This document shows positions 26,729 to 34,603 of a DNA stretch of 64,000 nt, one piece after another. Below the pieces are notes generated by a model, which searched no databases, had not been told where the DNA came from, and saw only the letters and a program-made list of their open reading frames with translations. The position numbers and the translations under genes are program-made. Source of the stretch: CAYZJV01 sp964482325. GTDB lineage: Bacteria; Spirochaetota; Spirochaetia; Sphaerochaetales; Sphaerochaetaceae. Each line of letters opens with the position of its first letter. The stretch's first letter is position 1. The stretch spans positions 26,112 through 90,111 of the forward strand of contig CAYZXD010000006.1 of assembly GCA_964482325.1 (NCBI GenBank), in the 5' to 3' direction.

Positions 26729-27043
26729 ATGAACAGCGCAACGCGAAATTTTTTACGCCGGAGAGCCCATGAGCTTCAACCGGTGGTTATGGTAGGCAAA
26801 CAGGGCGGTGATGAGCGTGTCTCTCACGCCCTTGATGAGGCTCTTCGTGCCCATGAACTGGTGAAGATCCGTTTTCAGGATTTCCACGATGAGCTCAGAG
26901 CAATCGCTGAAGATCTTGCCTCGTCGGTCAATGCAGAGGTGGTCTCAATTGTAGGCCACACTGCTGTTATGTTTCGACAGAATCCTGATGAACAGCAGCA
27001 ACTCATCCACATTCCGAAAAGTATCTTGAGGAGACCCTCATGA
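26729..27043 (+). CDS. YhbY-family RNA-binding protein (CRM domain)
   Basis: A 104-residue single CRM domain: LRRRAHELQPVVMVGKQGG at the N-terminus, then HALDEALRAHELVKIRF and VVSIVGHTAVMFR, matching YhbY, which binds the pre-50S ribosome particle. It starts 10 bases after the acyl-CoA ligase with a poor SD (TAGG), so coupling is likely. Its stop overlaps the ADH start (ATGA). Confidence 0.9.
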   Translation: MNSATRNFLRRRAHELQPVVMVGKQGGDERVSHALDEALRAHELVKIRFQDFHDELRAIAEDLASSVNAEVVSIVGHTAVMFRQNPDEQQQLIHIPKSILRRPS

Positions 27044-28185
27044 TAGCTCCTTTCTCCCTCGGTCGATTAGGAGCCCTCGAATTCGGCAGCGGCTCCTTCG
27101 CCAAGTTGCCTGAACAGCTTGCTGCATCAGGTGATCATACCTATGCAGTGATGATCAGTGCCACCTGTGCGCGAAATCCCTCCATTCAGGGACCTCTTGC
27201 CGGCCTTTCCCATCATCAGTATCTGGTGTCAGGAGAACCTTCGGTGTCCTCAGTCGATTCATTTACCAAGCAGGTGGCATCAGATGGGTGCACTGCAGTG
27301 ATCGGCATAGGAGGGGGGAGTGTACTCGATACGGCAAAAGCCGTCTCAGTTATGGTTCGCCATACCCGTGAAACCGGGAAGTCGGAGTCTGTTATGCGGT
27401 TCTTGGAGGGGGTGGGGGATCTCAAGGCTCCCGAATCCCGATTACCGTTGATCATGGTTCCCACCACCGCCGGGACCGGCAGCGAAGCGACGCATAATGC
27501 AGTGATTTCCCAAGTAGGCCCACAGGGGTTTAAGAAATCATTGCGTCATGTGGCATACAGTCCCGATATGGTAGTCATTGATCCGACCCTTGCATTAACA
27601 GTGAATCATCACGTTACTGCAGCCTCAGGCTTGGATGCGCTTACACAACTGCTTGAAGCATATACTTCAACTCGATCGAATCCTTATACTGAGGCCCTTG
27701 CCCTTGGAGCAATCGGAAAGCTTGGTCTGGCGCTGCCGCAGCTGCTCGACGGTAAGCTTGACGATATCTCGCTCCGTGAAGACATGGCCTATGCTGCTTA
27801 CATCTCAGGTATTTGTATTGCCCATGCTGGGCTGGGATATGTGCATGGCCTAGCAGGACCGCTTGGCGCGTTACATCACGTGCCCCACGGAGTGATCTGT
27901 GGAGCATTGATCGGTCCGGTCAATGCGGCTTTGGTACAACAAAGTGATGGGCAAGAGTTTCACGATAAATTGCGCAGCATTGGTCAATTATGGCATCTTG
28001 ACGGACCGTATGCAGTAGTTCATCACATCGAGTCGATTGTTGCTCAGGCTCAGTTTTCCCCACTGCGCAGTTATGGGTTCACACAAGAGGAGCTGAAGCG
28101 CATCGGATTGACGAACCCGAAACGCAACAGCCCCATTGCATTGAGCAGCGATCAGCTGATCTCACTCCTTGATCGGCTCTACTAA
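27040..28185 (+). CDS. iron-containing alcohol dehydrogenase
   Basis: A 381-residue NAD(P)-dependent metal alcohol or aldehyde oxidoreductase. IGIGGGSVLDTAKAVSVM (about 87-104) binds the cofactor, VPTTAGTGSEAT follows, and the metal site is ASGLDALTQLLEAY and YVHGLAGPLGALHHVPHG. In the first metal motif Gln stands where many relatives have His (DALTH); I recall DALTQ as usual in one large clade, so I do not read it as damage. Substrate is unknown; fermentative alcohol production is plausible. Coupled to the YhbY gene by a 4-base overlap. Confidence 0.88.
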   Translation: MIAPFSLGRLGALEFGSGSFAKLPEQLAASGDHTYAVMISATCARNPSIQGPLAGLSHHQYLVSGEPSVSSVDSFTKQVASDGCTAVIGIGGGSVLDTAKAVSVMVRHTRETGKSESVMRFLEGVGDLKAPESRLPLIMVPTTAGTGSEATHNAVISQVGPQGFKKSLRHVAYSPDMVVIDPTLALTVNHHVTAASGLDALTQLLEAYTSTRSNPYTEALALGAIGKLGLALPQLLDGKLDDISLREDMAYAAYISGICIAHAGLGYVHGLAGPLGALHHVPHGVICGALIGPVNAALVQQSDGQEFHDKLRSIGQLWHLDGPYAVVHHIESIVAQAQFSPLRSYGFTQEELKRIGLTNPKRNSPIALSSDQLISLLDRLY

Positions 28186-28189
28186 AAAC

Positions 28190-28939
28190 TCAAAGTGATA
28201 GATACACCGACTTGGCTTGACGGTGTACATCAAGACTCCCTCTCCCGTTTCTCACAGCTTTCAGCATATCGGCAGTGTCGATGACTGCAGATCCGGCAAG
28301 TGCGGTGATAGGAAGATCATCGTACACATCGGGATGCAAAATCGTTGAAGGCCCGAGAAGCAGTGTGGGAAGGGTACGATTATTGAAATGGGCAAACAGT
28401 GACTCAAGGGAATTATTCACCACGCTGGCTGCAGTGATGACCAGTGCATCCGCATGTTCTGCTGCCCATGGGTAGAATTCTTTCGGATCACCGAGGTTCT
28501 TTCCCAGATCAAGAGTTCGGACAGTAAATCCCTTCTCTTCAAACCGATCTGACACGGGAGAAAAATATCCCACCATAGCAATGTTTGCTCCCTGAGGGAG
28601 ATCGAGGTCATGATGCCAATCATGGGGAGCTTCCGGTAATGATCGGGTAAAGGGTTGGTTTAAGGCATTGACCAGAGCAATAGCCATGATCCGGCTGATC
28701 GTGGGTGTTTCATCTTTACGAATGTGACGGAGCAGTTGAATTGCTGACCGTCCCTCATAATCATTGGGGTCACTGTTCATTTTATAGACTTCTGTTCCAT
28801 CACAGAGGGTGGCACAGAGTCCGCAGCGACCATCCTGCATGAGTACTGCGGTATACCCGATTCCAATGTGGATCTCTCCGATTACCGAGCGGTCAGCTTC
28901 ATCGGCAAATACAGAAAAAATGGTGTCATTCAATTTCAT
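28190..28939 (-). CDS. DUF4213/DUF364 protein, putative heavy-metal chelating fold
   Basis: A 249-residue protein. An enolase-N-like N-terminal part (DUF4213; IGEIHIGIGYTAVLMQDGRCG) is followed by a Rossmann-like DUF364 part, with NIAMVGYFSPVSDRFEEKGF, ALVITAASVVNNSLESLF and LLGPSTILHPDVYDD. Members of this group often neighbour metal or cofactor transport genes, but nothing here points to a metal. SD GGGAGG before the ATG. It lies behind the pfp terminator and probably has its own weak promoter in the 28940-29003 gap. Confidence 0.8.
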   Translation of the reverse strand: MKLNDTIFSVFADEADRSVIGEIHIGIGYTAVLMQDGRCGLCATLCDGTEVYKMNSDPNDYEGRSAIQLLRHIRKDETPTISRIMAIALVNALNQPFTRSLPEAPHDWHHDLDLPQGANIAMVGYFSPVSDRFEEKGFTVRTLDLGKNLGDPKEFYPWAAEHADALVITAASVVNNSLESLFAHFNNRTLPTLLLGPSTILHPDVYDDLPITALAGSAVIDTADMLKAVRNGRGSLDVHRQAKSVYLSL

Positions 28940-29003
28940 GACAGTCCTCCCTTTTTCTGTATCGTAGCACTAATTTATCAGTAAAGCGATAAAAAAATAT
29001 CTA

Positions 29004-29036
29004 GAAGGAAAAGGCCACCGGAAATATCCAGTGGCC
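29004..29036 (-). terminator. intrinsic terminator after pfp
   Basis: Minus strand GGCCACTGG, short loop, CCGGTGGCC (one mismatch), then TTTTCCTT. It starts 10 bases after the pfp stop. Confidence 0.8.
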
Positions 29037-29045
29037 ATATGATGA

Positions 29046-30701
29046 TCAGTTCTGTTCAAGTTCCAATGTTCGAGTGGTGATATCACATACTTCAGCAGGG
29101 CCGAAATACTGAATAGCACCCGGGAAGAGGTAGGAAGATTCTTCAGCCCACTGATCCCGATGTGCAGCAAAGTAGGCAAATGGCTTTCCCGAAAGATCGA
29201 CAAGAGCTTTTTTGATGACCGGTTTCATCTCTCCATGCCGTTTTTCCATATTCATCATCATGGTGATCGGAAATCCCCCGGCATGCCATTGTGAAGCCTC
29301 ATCAGTAAGGTGAGATACGGCAGAGATATATCCGCTGCATTGATTGGCTGCAAGCAGGAAGGCATTGTAACCGAGGCTGTAGCAATAGTCGGCATCGAAG
29401 TTTGATGGAGCCGCACAGCGTCCTTCATAACCGAAAAAGTGGTTCAGCGCACTGAACGAGCCGGTGAACGTTCCCTGTTTTTTCATCACTGAGAGCTTAG
29501 TCTCAACCATCTGAATCAGCATTTTTTCAGTCTCAATTCGGGATACCTGCACATTTCCATGCGGGTCTCTGTCCATGAGAAGCTGTTTCTGGATATCTAC
29601 CGGGAGTGAGGCGAACGCCTGTGCGCTGTTTTCACTGAGCCGCTGGGTGACGAAGTCATACTGTGAACTCCAATCAGTGAGATGTGCGTATGCCTTGGCT
29701 TCTTTAGCTAATAACGTATTCAGTTCCGCAATGAGAATCTTTACCTCAGGAATAAATTCGATCACCCCTTCAGGAATTAATACGATTCCGTAGTTCTTCT
29801 TCCGTGCTGCACGTTTTGCAACGATGGAAGCAAGGTAGTCGACAATCTCGCTCAGACTGGTGCCGTTTGCCTCAATCTCTTCACTGATCAGACAGGCGTT
29901 TGGTTGGGTTCTGAGAGCACATTCAAGAGCGATATGGCTTGCACTTCTCCCCATAAGCTTGACGAAATGCCAGTACTTCTGGGAACTGTTTGCATCACGC
30001 ATCAAATTTCCGATCAGCTCACTGTATACCTTGGTAGCGGTATCAAAACCGAAGGATACTTCGATGAATTCGTTCTTCAGATCTCCATCAATAGTCTTTG
30101 GGCATCCGACAACGGTGATCTGGGCTTCACTTTGCAGAAAATATTCAGCGAGTACTGCAGCGTTGGTGTTCGAATCATCACCGCCGATGATGATCAAGGC
30201 ACCGATATCATGTGCATGGCACACATCAGCGCAGACGGCAAACTGTTCAGTGGTTTCCAGTTTGGTTCTACCACTGCCGATAATATCGAATCCACCGGTG
30301 TTGCGATACTCGTCAATAATTTCATCAGTAAGTTCTATATACCGATCTTCCAGTAATCCCGATGGGCCGCCAAGGAAACCAAAAAGCTTTGATTCAGGAT
30401 TTGCCTGTTTGATCGCATCATACAATCCACTGATCACATTATGCCCGCCGGGAGCCTGACCGCCGGAGAGCACCACACCGACGTGCAGACGCTCTGAAAC
30501 GGTTGATCCTGTTCCGGTAGCAAAACTTACTTTTGGTAATCCATAGGTGTGTGGGAAAAGTTTTTTGATCTCATCCTGATCAGAAGCAGGAGCTGTCGGT
30601 TCCCCTTTAACCAGTTTGAGCGAGGTTATCTCCTCACGAAGAATGCCGGGCAGCTTAGGTTGATACGCATAACGCGCCTGTTGTAATGGTGAATGTTCCA
30701 T
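29046..30701 (-). CDS. pfp: pyrophosphate--fructose-6-phosphate 1-phosphotransferase, long form
   Basis: Phosphorylates fructose-6-phosphate with pyrophosphate, reversibly, in glycolysis. At 551 residues it is the long plant-beta/spirochaete type. VGVVLSGGQAPGGHNVISGL (about 73-92) is the nucleotide/PPi loop, LIIIGGDDSNTNAA (about 169-182) carries the double Asp typical of PPi enzymes, and GCPKTIDGDLKN (about 199-210) is the catalytic PKTIDxD motif. LMGRSASHIALECAL follows. ATG behind GAGGAG. It is monocistronic, with promoter and terminator both visible. Confidence 0.95.
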   Translation of the reverse strand: MEHSPLQQARYAYQPKLPGILREEITSLKLVKGEPTAPASDQDEIKKLFPHTYGLPKVSFATGTGSTVSERLHVGVVLSGGQAPGGHNVISGLYDAIKQANPESKLFGFLGGPSGLLEDRYIELTDEIIDEYRNTGGFDIIGSGRTKLETTEQFAVCADVCHAHDIGALIIIGGDDSNTNAAVLAEYFLQSEAQITVVGCPKTIDGDLKNEFIEVSFGFDTATKVYSELIGNLMRDANSSQKYWHFVKLMGRSASHIALECALRTQPNACLISEEIEANGTSLSEIVDYLASIVAKRAARKKNYGIVLIPEGVIEFIPEVKILIAELNTLLAKEAKAYAHLTDWSSQYDFVTQRLSENSAQAFASLPVDIQKQLLMDRDPHGNVQVSRIETEKMLIQMVETKLSVMKKQGTFTGSFSALNHFFGYEGRCAAPSNFDADYCYSLGYNAFLLAANQCSGYISAVSHLTDEASQWHAGGFPITMMMNMEKRHGEMKPVIKKALVDLSGKPFAYFAAHRDQWAEESSYLFPGAIQYFGPAEVCDITTRTLELEQN

Positions 30702-30736
30702 TCATGACTCCTCATAAGTGGTAGGTATGTAGAAAA

Positions 30737-30766
30737 ACTATAGGATATTTTTCTTGAAGTGTGCAA
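30737..30766 (-). promoter_or_regulatory. predicted pfp promoter
   Basis: Minus strand TTGCAC, 18 bases, TATAGT; predicted start about 30 bases before the ATG. Confidence 0.55.
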
Positions 30767-30824
30767 GAGCACCAGGAATATGTACGGATTGACGGAGGGG
30801 AGACTTACCGATAAGGTGACATCG

Positions 30825-31337
30825 ATGAGCACGGTAGAACAGATTCCTGAAGTACCATTGTATATCGATGCTGACTCCTGTCCACGACAGCTGCGTACGA
30901 TTATTCTCAAAGCGGTGATCACACGTAAAGTGCCAAGTGTGTTTGTTGCTGATCGCTCTCTTGCAGATGTACAGCGGAATGCACAGCGAAAACTGTATGA
31001 TGATCAGGGGCGACCACTGGTAACCATGCTGGTTGTTCCCGCTGGGGATAATAGTGCCGACGATCACCTGGTAGCCCTCGCTCACAGCGGTGCTCTGGCC
31101 ATCACCCATGATATTCCATTGGCCTTCAGATTGGCCCAGCACGGTATGGTAGTGCTTGATGATCGGGGTAATACGTACACCGAGGAAAACGTAGGGGAAC
31201 GGCTGTCGTTGCGCAATCATATGACTGAATTGCGGGAATATGGTGTCTTTACCGAGAAGACCAAACCGCTTGGTCCACGTGATGTCCAGGCTTTTGCCAA
31301 TGCCTTTGATCGAGCACTGACACGTATGCACTACTGA
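30825..31337 (+). CDS. UPF0178 (YaiI/YqxD) family protein
   Basis: A 170-residue member of the DUF188 family, a PIN-like nuclease fold of unknown role. It has the family opening LYIDADSCPRQLRTII, then VFVADRSL, VPAGDNSADDHLVALAH (acidic cluster) and ITHDIPLAFRLAQHGMVVLDDRGNTYT, which carry the conserved Asp residues. I chose the ATG at 30825 with AAGGTG upstream, since the conserved domain begins 10 residues later; an ATG at 30783 is possible. Confidence 0.85.
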   Translation: MSTVEQIPEVPLYIDADSCPRQLRTIILKAVITRKVPSVFVADRSLADVQRNAQRKLYDDQGRPLVTMLVVPAGDNSADDHLVALAHSGALAITHDIPLAFRLAQHGMVVLDDRGNTYTEENVGERLSLRNHMTELREYGVFTEKTKPLGPRDVQAFANAFDRALTRMHY

Positions 31338-31372
31338 AGCAGAAACCTGTTGATGGGAGTGTATACCGTGTT

Positions 31373-31999
31373 ATGCCCGGAACCATCCTGATTACTGCAG
31401 AACACAGGGGAATGCTCGAGATTTTCCGATGCTGGCTCTATTCGTTTTTTCATGATCAGCTGGAGGTAACTACCCTCTGCATCACCGAATCGGACGGAAC
31501 TCTCTTGCAATGCAGTGTGTATCTGCCGCTGATTTTCACTGAAAATGAGTACAGGTTTTTTTGCAATGCGACGGATCACATCAGTGCCGACCTCGCCGTT
31601 CTTGCCATCACGCATGATGCGTTTGCCGCACGATTGTCATCGAATGCAGTCCCTTCTGCGACTATTGCATCCTGCATGGGGGAGATAACCAGAATTCTCC
31701 AATATTCGGGATCAGCAATTCCCCTGTATCCGGTATGTGCCGTTTCAGAAACACCACACAGATCATTTACTCAACGGGAAAGAGAGGTACTGCGCCTGGT
31801 CGCTACCGGTCATTCGATCAAAGAGATTGCATATACACTGCATATCAGCGAGCATACCGTTACTTCGCACAAACGGAATCTCTATCTCAAGACCGGTGCT
31901 CATACCATGCAGCAGCTGGCCCTGTTTGCATTATTGCATCTTCAGGAAATGGCCGCTGCTAGAATTCTGCCTGTTTCGCCGCACGAGGATAGGGAATGA
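31373..31999 (+). CDS. LuxR-type HTH regulator with a non-canonical N-terminal domain
   Basis: A 208-residue protein with a C-terminal LuxR/GerE DNA-binding domain (about 129-190: FTQREREVLRLVATGHSIKEIAYTLHISEHTVTSHK with normal spacing). The N-terminal 125 residues hint at a receiver-like fold (ILITAEHRGMLEIFRCWLYSF, then ADLAVLAITHDAF), but the acidic phosphorylation pocket of response regulators is not visible. It may sense a ligand or act constitutively. No partner kinase is nearby. Its last 41 bases overlap the end of the convergent asnS gene. The SD (GGGAG) is 13 bases away, so initiation may be weak. Confidence 0.75.
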   Translation: MPGTILITAEHRGMLEIFRCWLYSFFHDQLEVTTLCITESDGTLLQCSVYLPLIFTENEYRFFCNATDHISADLAVLAITHDAFAARLSSNAVPSATIASCMGEITRILQYSGSAIPLYPVCAVSETPHRSFTQREREVLRLVATGHSIKEIAYTLHISEHTVTSHKRNLYLKTGAHTMQQLALFALLHLQEMAAARILPVSPHEDRE

Positions 32000-33350
32000 C
32001 ATCACGAATATTCTGCATGCCGGTTATGTACTGTACTGCTCGATCGAAACCAAGTCCGAATCCCGCATGCGGTACACTGCCGAAACGACGAAGATCAAGA
32101 TACCACCAGTAGTCTTCAGGGTTCAATTCCAGAGATCGCATCCGATCTACCAGTACATCGTAGCGGCTTTCACGCTCACTTCCCCCAATGATTTCACCTA
32201 GACGGGGAACCAGTACATCCATTGCACGTACGGTTTTATCATCATCATTGAGCTTCATGTAGAATGCCTTGATCTCTTTTGGATAATCGGTGACGATCAC
32301 CGGACCGGAACACACCTGTTCGGTAAGATATCGTTCGTGTTCGGTCTGCAGGTCACTTCCCCACGAAACGGGATAATCAAAGTGCTGATTGTGCTTTTCC
32401 AACTCGTGTAATGCATCACGATAGGTCATATGCACAAAGGGTTTTTCGACTACCGATTGGAGTGTTTCTGCAACGCCTTTTTCTACAAACTGAGAGAAAA
32501 ATGCCATATCTTCACTGCAATGGGTAAGCACATGACCGAATATATGTTTGAGGAACTGTTCCGCTACTTCCATATTCCCTTCAAGCGTACAGAAAGCCAT
32601 CTCCGGCTCAATCATCCAGAATTCGCTGAGGTGTCTTTTCGTATTGGAATTTTCCGCACGGAATGTCGGTCCGAAGGTGTAGATATTCTTGAGTGCCAGA
32701 GCATACGTTTCCCCTTCGAGTTGTCCGCTTACCGTAAGTGATGCCTTTCTGCCGAAGAAATCCTGTGCATAATCGACAGCACCTTCAGGAGTACGGGGAA
32801 GCCGATCAAAATCGAGGGTAGTCACCTGGAACATTTCTCCGGCACCCTCAGCATCACTCGTGCTGATAATCGGGGTATGGACATAGATAAACTGGTGTTT
32901 CCTAAAGAAATCATGTACGGCAAAGGAGACTTCGTTACGAACGCGAGCTACAGCTCCGATAATATTCGTCCGAGGCCGCAGATGGGCAATTTCTCGTAAA
33001 TATTCAAGGGTATGGCGTTTTTTCTGCAAAGGATACGTATCGACAGGGGCTTGGCCATGCAGCCTAATTTCCTGGGCCTGAAGCTCGACTGCCTGATTAC
33101 CTCCTGGTGAAGCAACAAGTGTTCCCGTACAGGTTATCGCTGCCCCGGTGGTAATCTGGGCCAGCAGTGCGGTATTCTCAAAGGTGTTGAGGTCAATGAC
33201 TACCTGCAATCCTTTCAGGCTTGATCCATCATTGAGTTCAAGAAAGCAGACATGTTTACTCTCTCGTTTGGTACGCACCCATCCTTCTACGGAAATCGGG
33301 TGGGAATCGGGTTCTTGTGTTCGTATCTGAGCTATGCGAAGGTCATTCAT
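31959..33350 (-). CDS. asnS: asparaginyl-tRNA synthetase
   Basis: Charges tRNA-Asn. The 463 residues have an OB-fold anticodon domain (VEGWVRTKRESKHVCFLELNDGS, about 19-41) and a class II core with TPIISTSDAEGAGEMF, FRAENSNTKRHLSEFWMIEPE (motif 2) and GFGLGFDRAVQYITG (motif 3). The residues around SDAEGAGEMF and EFWMIEPE favour Asn over Asp charging. ATG at 33350 with AAGGAG upstream. The presence of asnS implies that asparagine is charged directly. It converges on the LuxR gene with a coding overlap. Confidence 0.95.
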   Translation of the reverse strand: MNDLRIAQIRTQEPDSHPISVEGWVRTKRESKHVCFLELNDGSSLKGLQVVIDLNTFENTALLAQITTGAAITCTGTLVASPGGNQAVELQAQEIRLHGQAPVDTYPLQKKRHTLEYLREIAHLRPRTNIIGAVARVRNEVSFAVHDFFRKHQFIYVHTPIISTSDAEGAGEMFQVTTLDFDRLPRTPEGAVDYAQDFFGRKASLTVSGQLEGETYALALKNIYTFGPTFRAENSNTKRHLSEFWMIEPEMAFCTLEGNMEVAEQFLKHIFGHVLTHCSEDMAFFSQFVEKGVAETLQSVVEKPFVHMTYRDALHELEKHNQHFDYPVSWGSDLQTEHERYLTEQVCSGPVIVTDYPKEIKAFYMKLNDDDKTVRAMDVLVPRLGEIIGGSERESRYDVLVDRMRSLELNPEDYWWYLDLRRFGSVPHAGFGLGFDRAVQYITGMQNIRDVIPYPRAAKQAEF

Positions 33351-33375
33351 CAGAGCATCTCCTTGTGCTAGCGAA

Positions 33376-33404
33376 ACTATTTCATGCATGCCGTCTCTTG
33401 TCAA
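33376..33404 (-). promoter_or_regulatory. asnS promoter
   Basis: Minus strand TTGACA, 17 bases ending in TGA, AATAGT. The predicted transcript starts about 19 bases before the ATG. Confidence 0.6.
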
Positions 33405-33425
33405 CATCTGATCGTTTCAGATAAC

Positions 33426-33454
33426 TGGACGTATCGGGTACAAATGAGTATAGT
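33426..33454 (+). promoter_or_regulatory. promoter of the ArsC-like gene cluster
   Basis: TGGACG, 17 bases, TATAGT; the predicted start is near 33461, giving a very short leader that carries the SD GAAGGAG. Confidence 0.5.
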
Positions 33455-33473
33455 AGTGCCGAAGGAGTAGCGA

Positions 33474-33812
33474 GTGCTGCAGATCATTGGTACGACACAG
33501 TGCAAAGAGACTCGAAAAGCGATCCGATTCTGCAAGGAACGGTCCATTGACCACCAGTTTGTAGATCTGAAACAGCGAGCACTCTCACCGGGTGAATGGG
33601 AGAGTATTCTTAGCAGGGTCGCTGCTCAAACGCTCATTGATGAACAATCGTCCTATTACCGTAAAGAAGGGTATGCGTGGCGTGAATACGATGCGCAAGA
33701 GGAACTTATAGAGCACCCGCAATTATTGAAGACGCCAGTACTTCGAGATAAACACCGAGTGGCAGTTGGATATGATATGACCTTTCTTGATCAGTTTAAG
33801 GAGCGCACATGA
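33474..33812 (+). CDS. ArsC/Spx-family thioredoxin-fold protein
   Basis: A 112-residue protein of the ArsC superfamily: MLQIIGTTQCKETRKAIRFCKER has the active-site Cys10 and the CxxxxR-like loop, WREYDAQEELIEHP is the usual middle helix, and LLKTPVLRDKHRVAVGYD is the conserved P-[LIV]-L-R strand. No arsenite pump or regulator is adjacent, so a general thiol reductase or YffB-like function is as likely as arsenate reduction. GTG start with AAGGAG. The stop overlaps the next ATG (ATGA). Confidence 0.8.
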   Translation: MLQIIGTTQCKETRKAIRFCKERSIDHQFVDLKQRALSPGEWESILSRVAAQTLIDEQSSYYRKEGYAWREYDAQEELIEHPQLLKTPVLRDKHRVAVGYDMTFLDQFKERT

Positions 33813-34603
33813 TTCGCTTTGCCGTTTTGGGCAGCGGTTCTAGTGGTAACGCTTATATCATCGGTACCTCGACTGATGCACTGCTCATTGATGCCGGATT
33901 CTCTCTGAAACAGTTGAAGATGCGCTCTGAATCGGCAGGGTTTGATTTTTCTACGGTCAAAGCTCTGTGCATAACCCATCTGCATCCCGACCACGGACGA
34001 TCAGCAGGGGTCTTTGCACGAAAAACCGGGAAAGATGTCTATGTCCATGAAAGTCTGTATCAGGGTGGAATTCGTGAACTGAAGGTCTTGGGTATTCCAG
34101 AAGGGCAACTGCAGGTATTTGCTCATGGGAAATCCTTCCAAACGGGCCCCTTTACCGTTACGGCATTTCCCACTAGTCATGACAGCCCCTTTTCCAGTGG
34201 CTTTGTGGTACAGGTGCAAAAGCGAGTGTTCACGATCCTCACCGATACCGGGATTCTTGATGCACACATGCATCGATATGCGCAAGCATCAGATGTGCTT
34301 TTTCTTGAATCAAACTATGATGAACAGATGCTCACTACCGGTCCGTATCCAGTCATGCTGAAACGGAGAATAGCGGGAGAAAGAGGGCATCTTTCGAATG
34401 TGGATGCGTTGGATCTGCTGAATGGCTGTGAAAAAACACAGCTGTCGCAAGTATATTTCTGCCACCTTTCAAAAACAAACAATAGACCTGATATGATTAT
34501 CTCTCTATGTGCACGTAAACTTACCTACACGGGAAACTGGACCGTTTGTGAACATGGACAATTATACAGCGGTTGCATTGCTCCAGGAGGAGTACCCTCA
34601 TGA
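33809..34603 (+). CDS. metallo-beta-lactamase-fold hydrolase, YycJ/WalJ-like
   Basis: A 264-residue protein with VLGSGSSGNAYIIG at the N-terminus, the metal motif ITHLHPDHGRSAGV (about 55-68), a later His in FPTSHDSPFSSGF, the Asp of ILTDTGIL, and a C-terminal HLSKTNNRPDM. This pattern matches the YycJ-type group, which has 5'-3' exonuclease members; the substrate is not established here. Coupled by 4-base overlaps with the genes on both sides. Confidence 0.85.
   Translation: MIRFAVLGSGSSGNAYIIGTSTDALLIDAGFSLKQLKMRSESAGFDFSTVKALCITHLHPDHGRSAGVFARKTGKDVYVHESLYQGGIRELKVLGIPEGQLQVFAHGKSFQTGPFTVTAFPTSHDSPFSSGFVVQVQKRVFTILTDTGILDAHMHRYAQASDVLFLESNYDEQMLTTGPYPVMLKRRIAGERGHLSNVDALDLLNGCEKTQLSQVYFCHLSKTNNRPDMIISLCARKLTYTGNWTVCEHGQLYSGCIAPGGVPS

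Noticed and set aside
27604..27660. Gln in place of a metal-binding His in the Fe-ADH
   Set aside because: DALTQ is, as I recall, the normal sequence in one large clade of iron-type dehydrogenases, and the other metal residues are intact, so I do not count it as loss of function.
31350..31375. Leaderless start for the LuxR gene (TATACC then 5 bases and ATG)
   Set aside because: No acceptable -35 at 16-18 bases and no TGn element; a distant SD-like GGGAG is also present.
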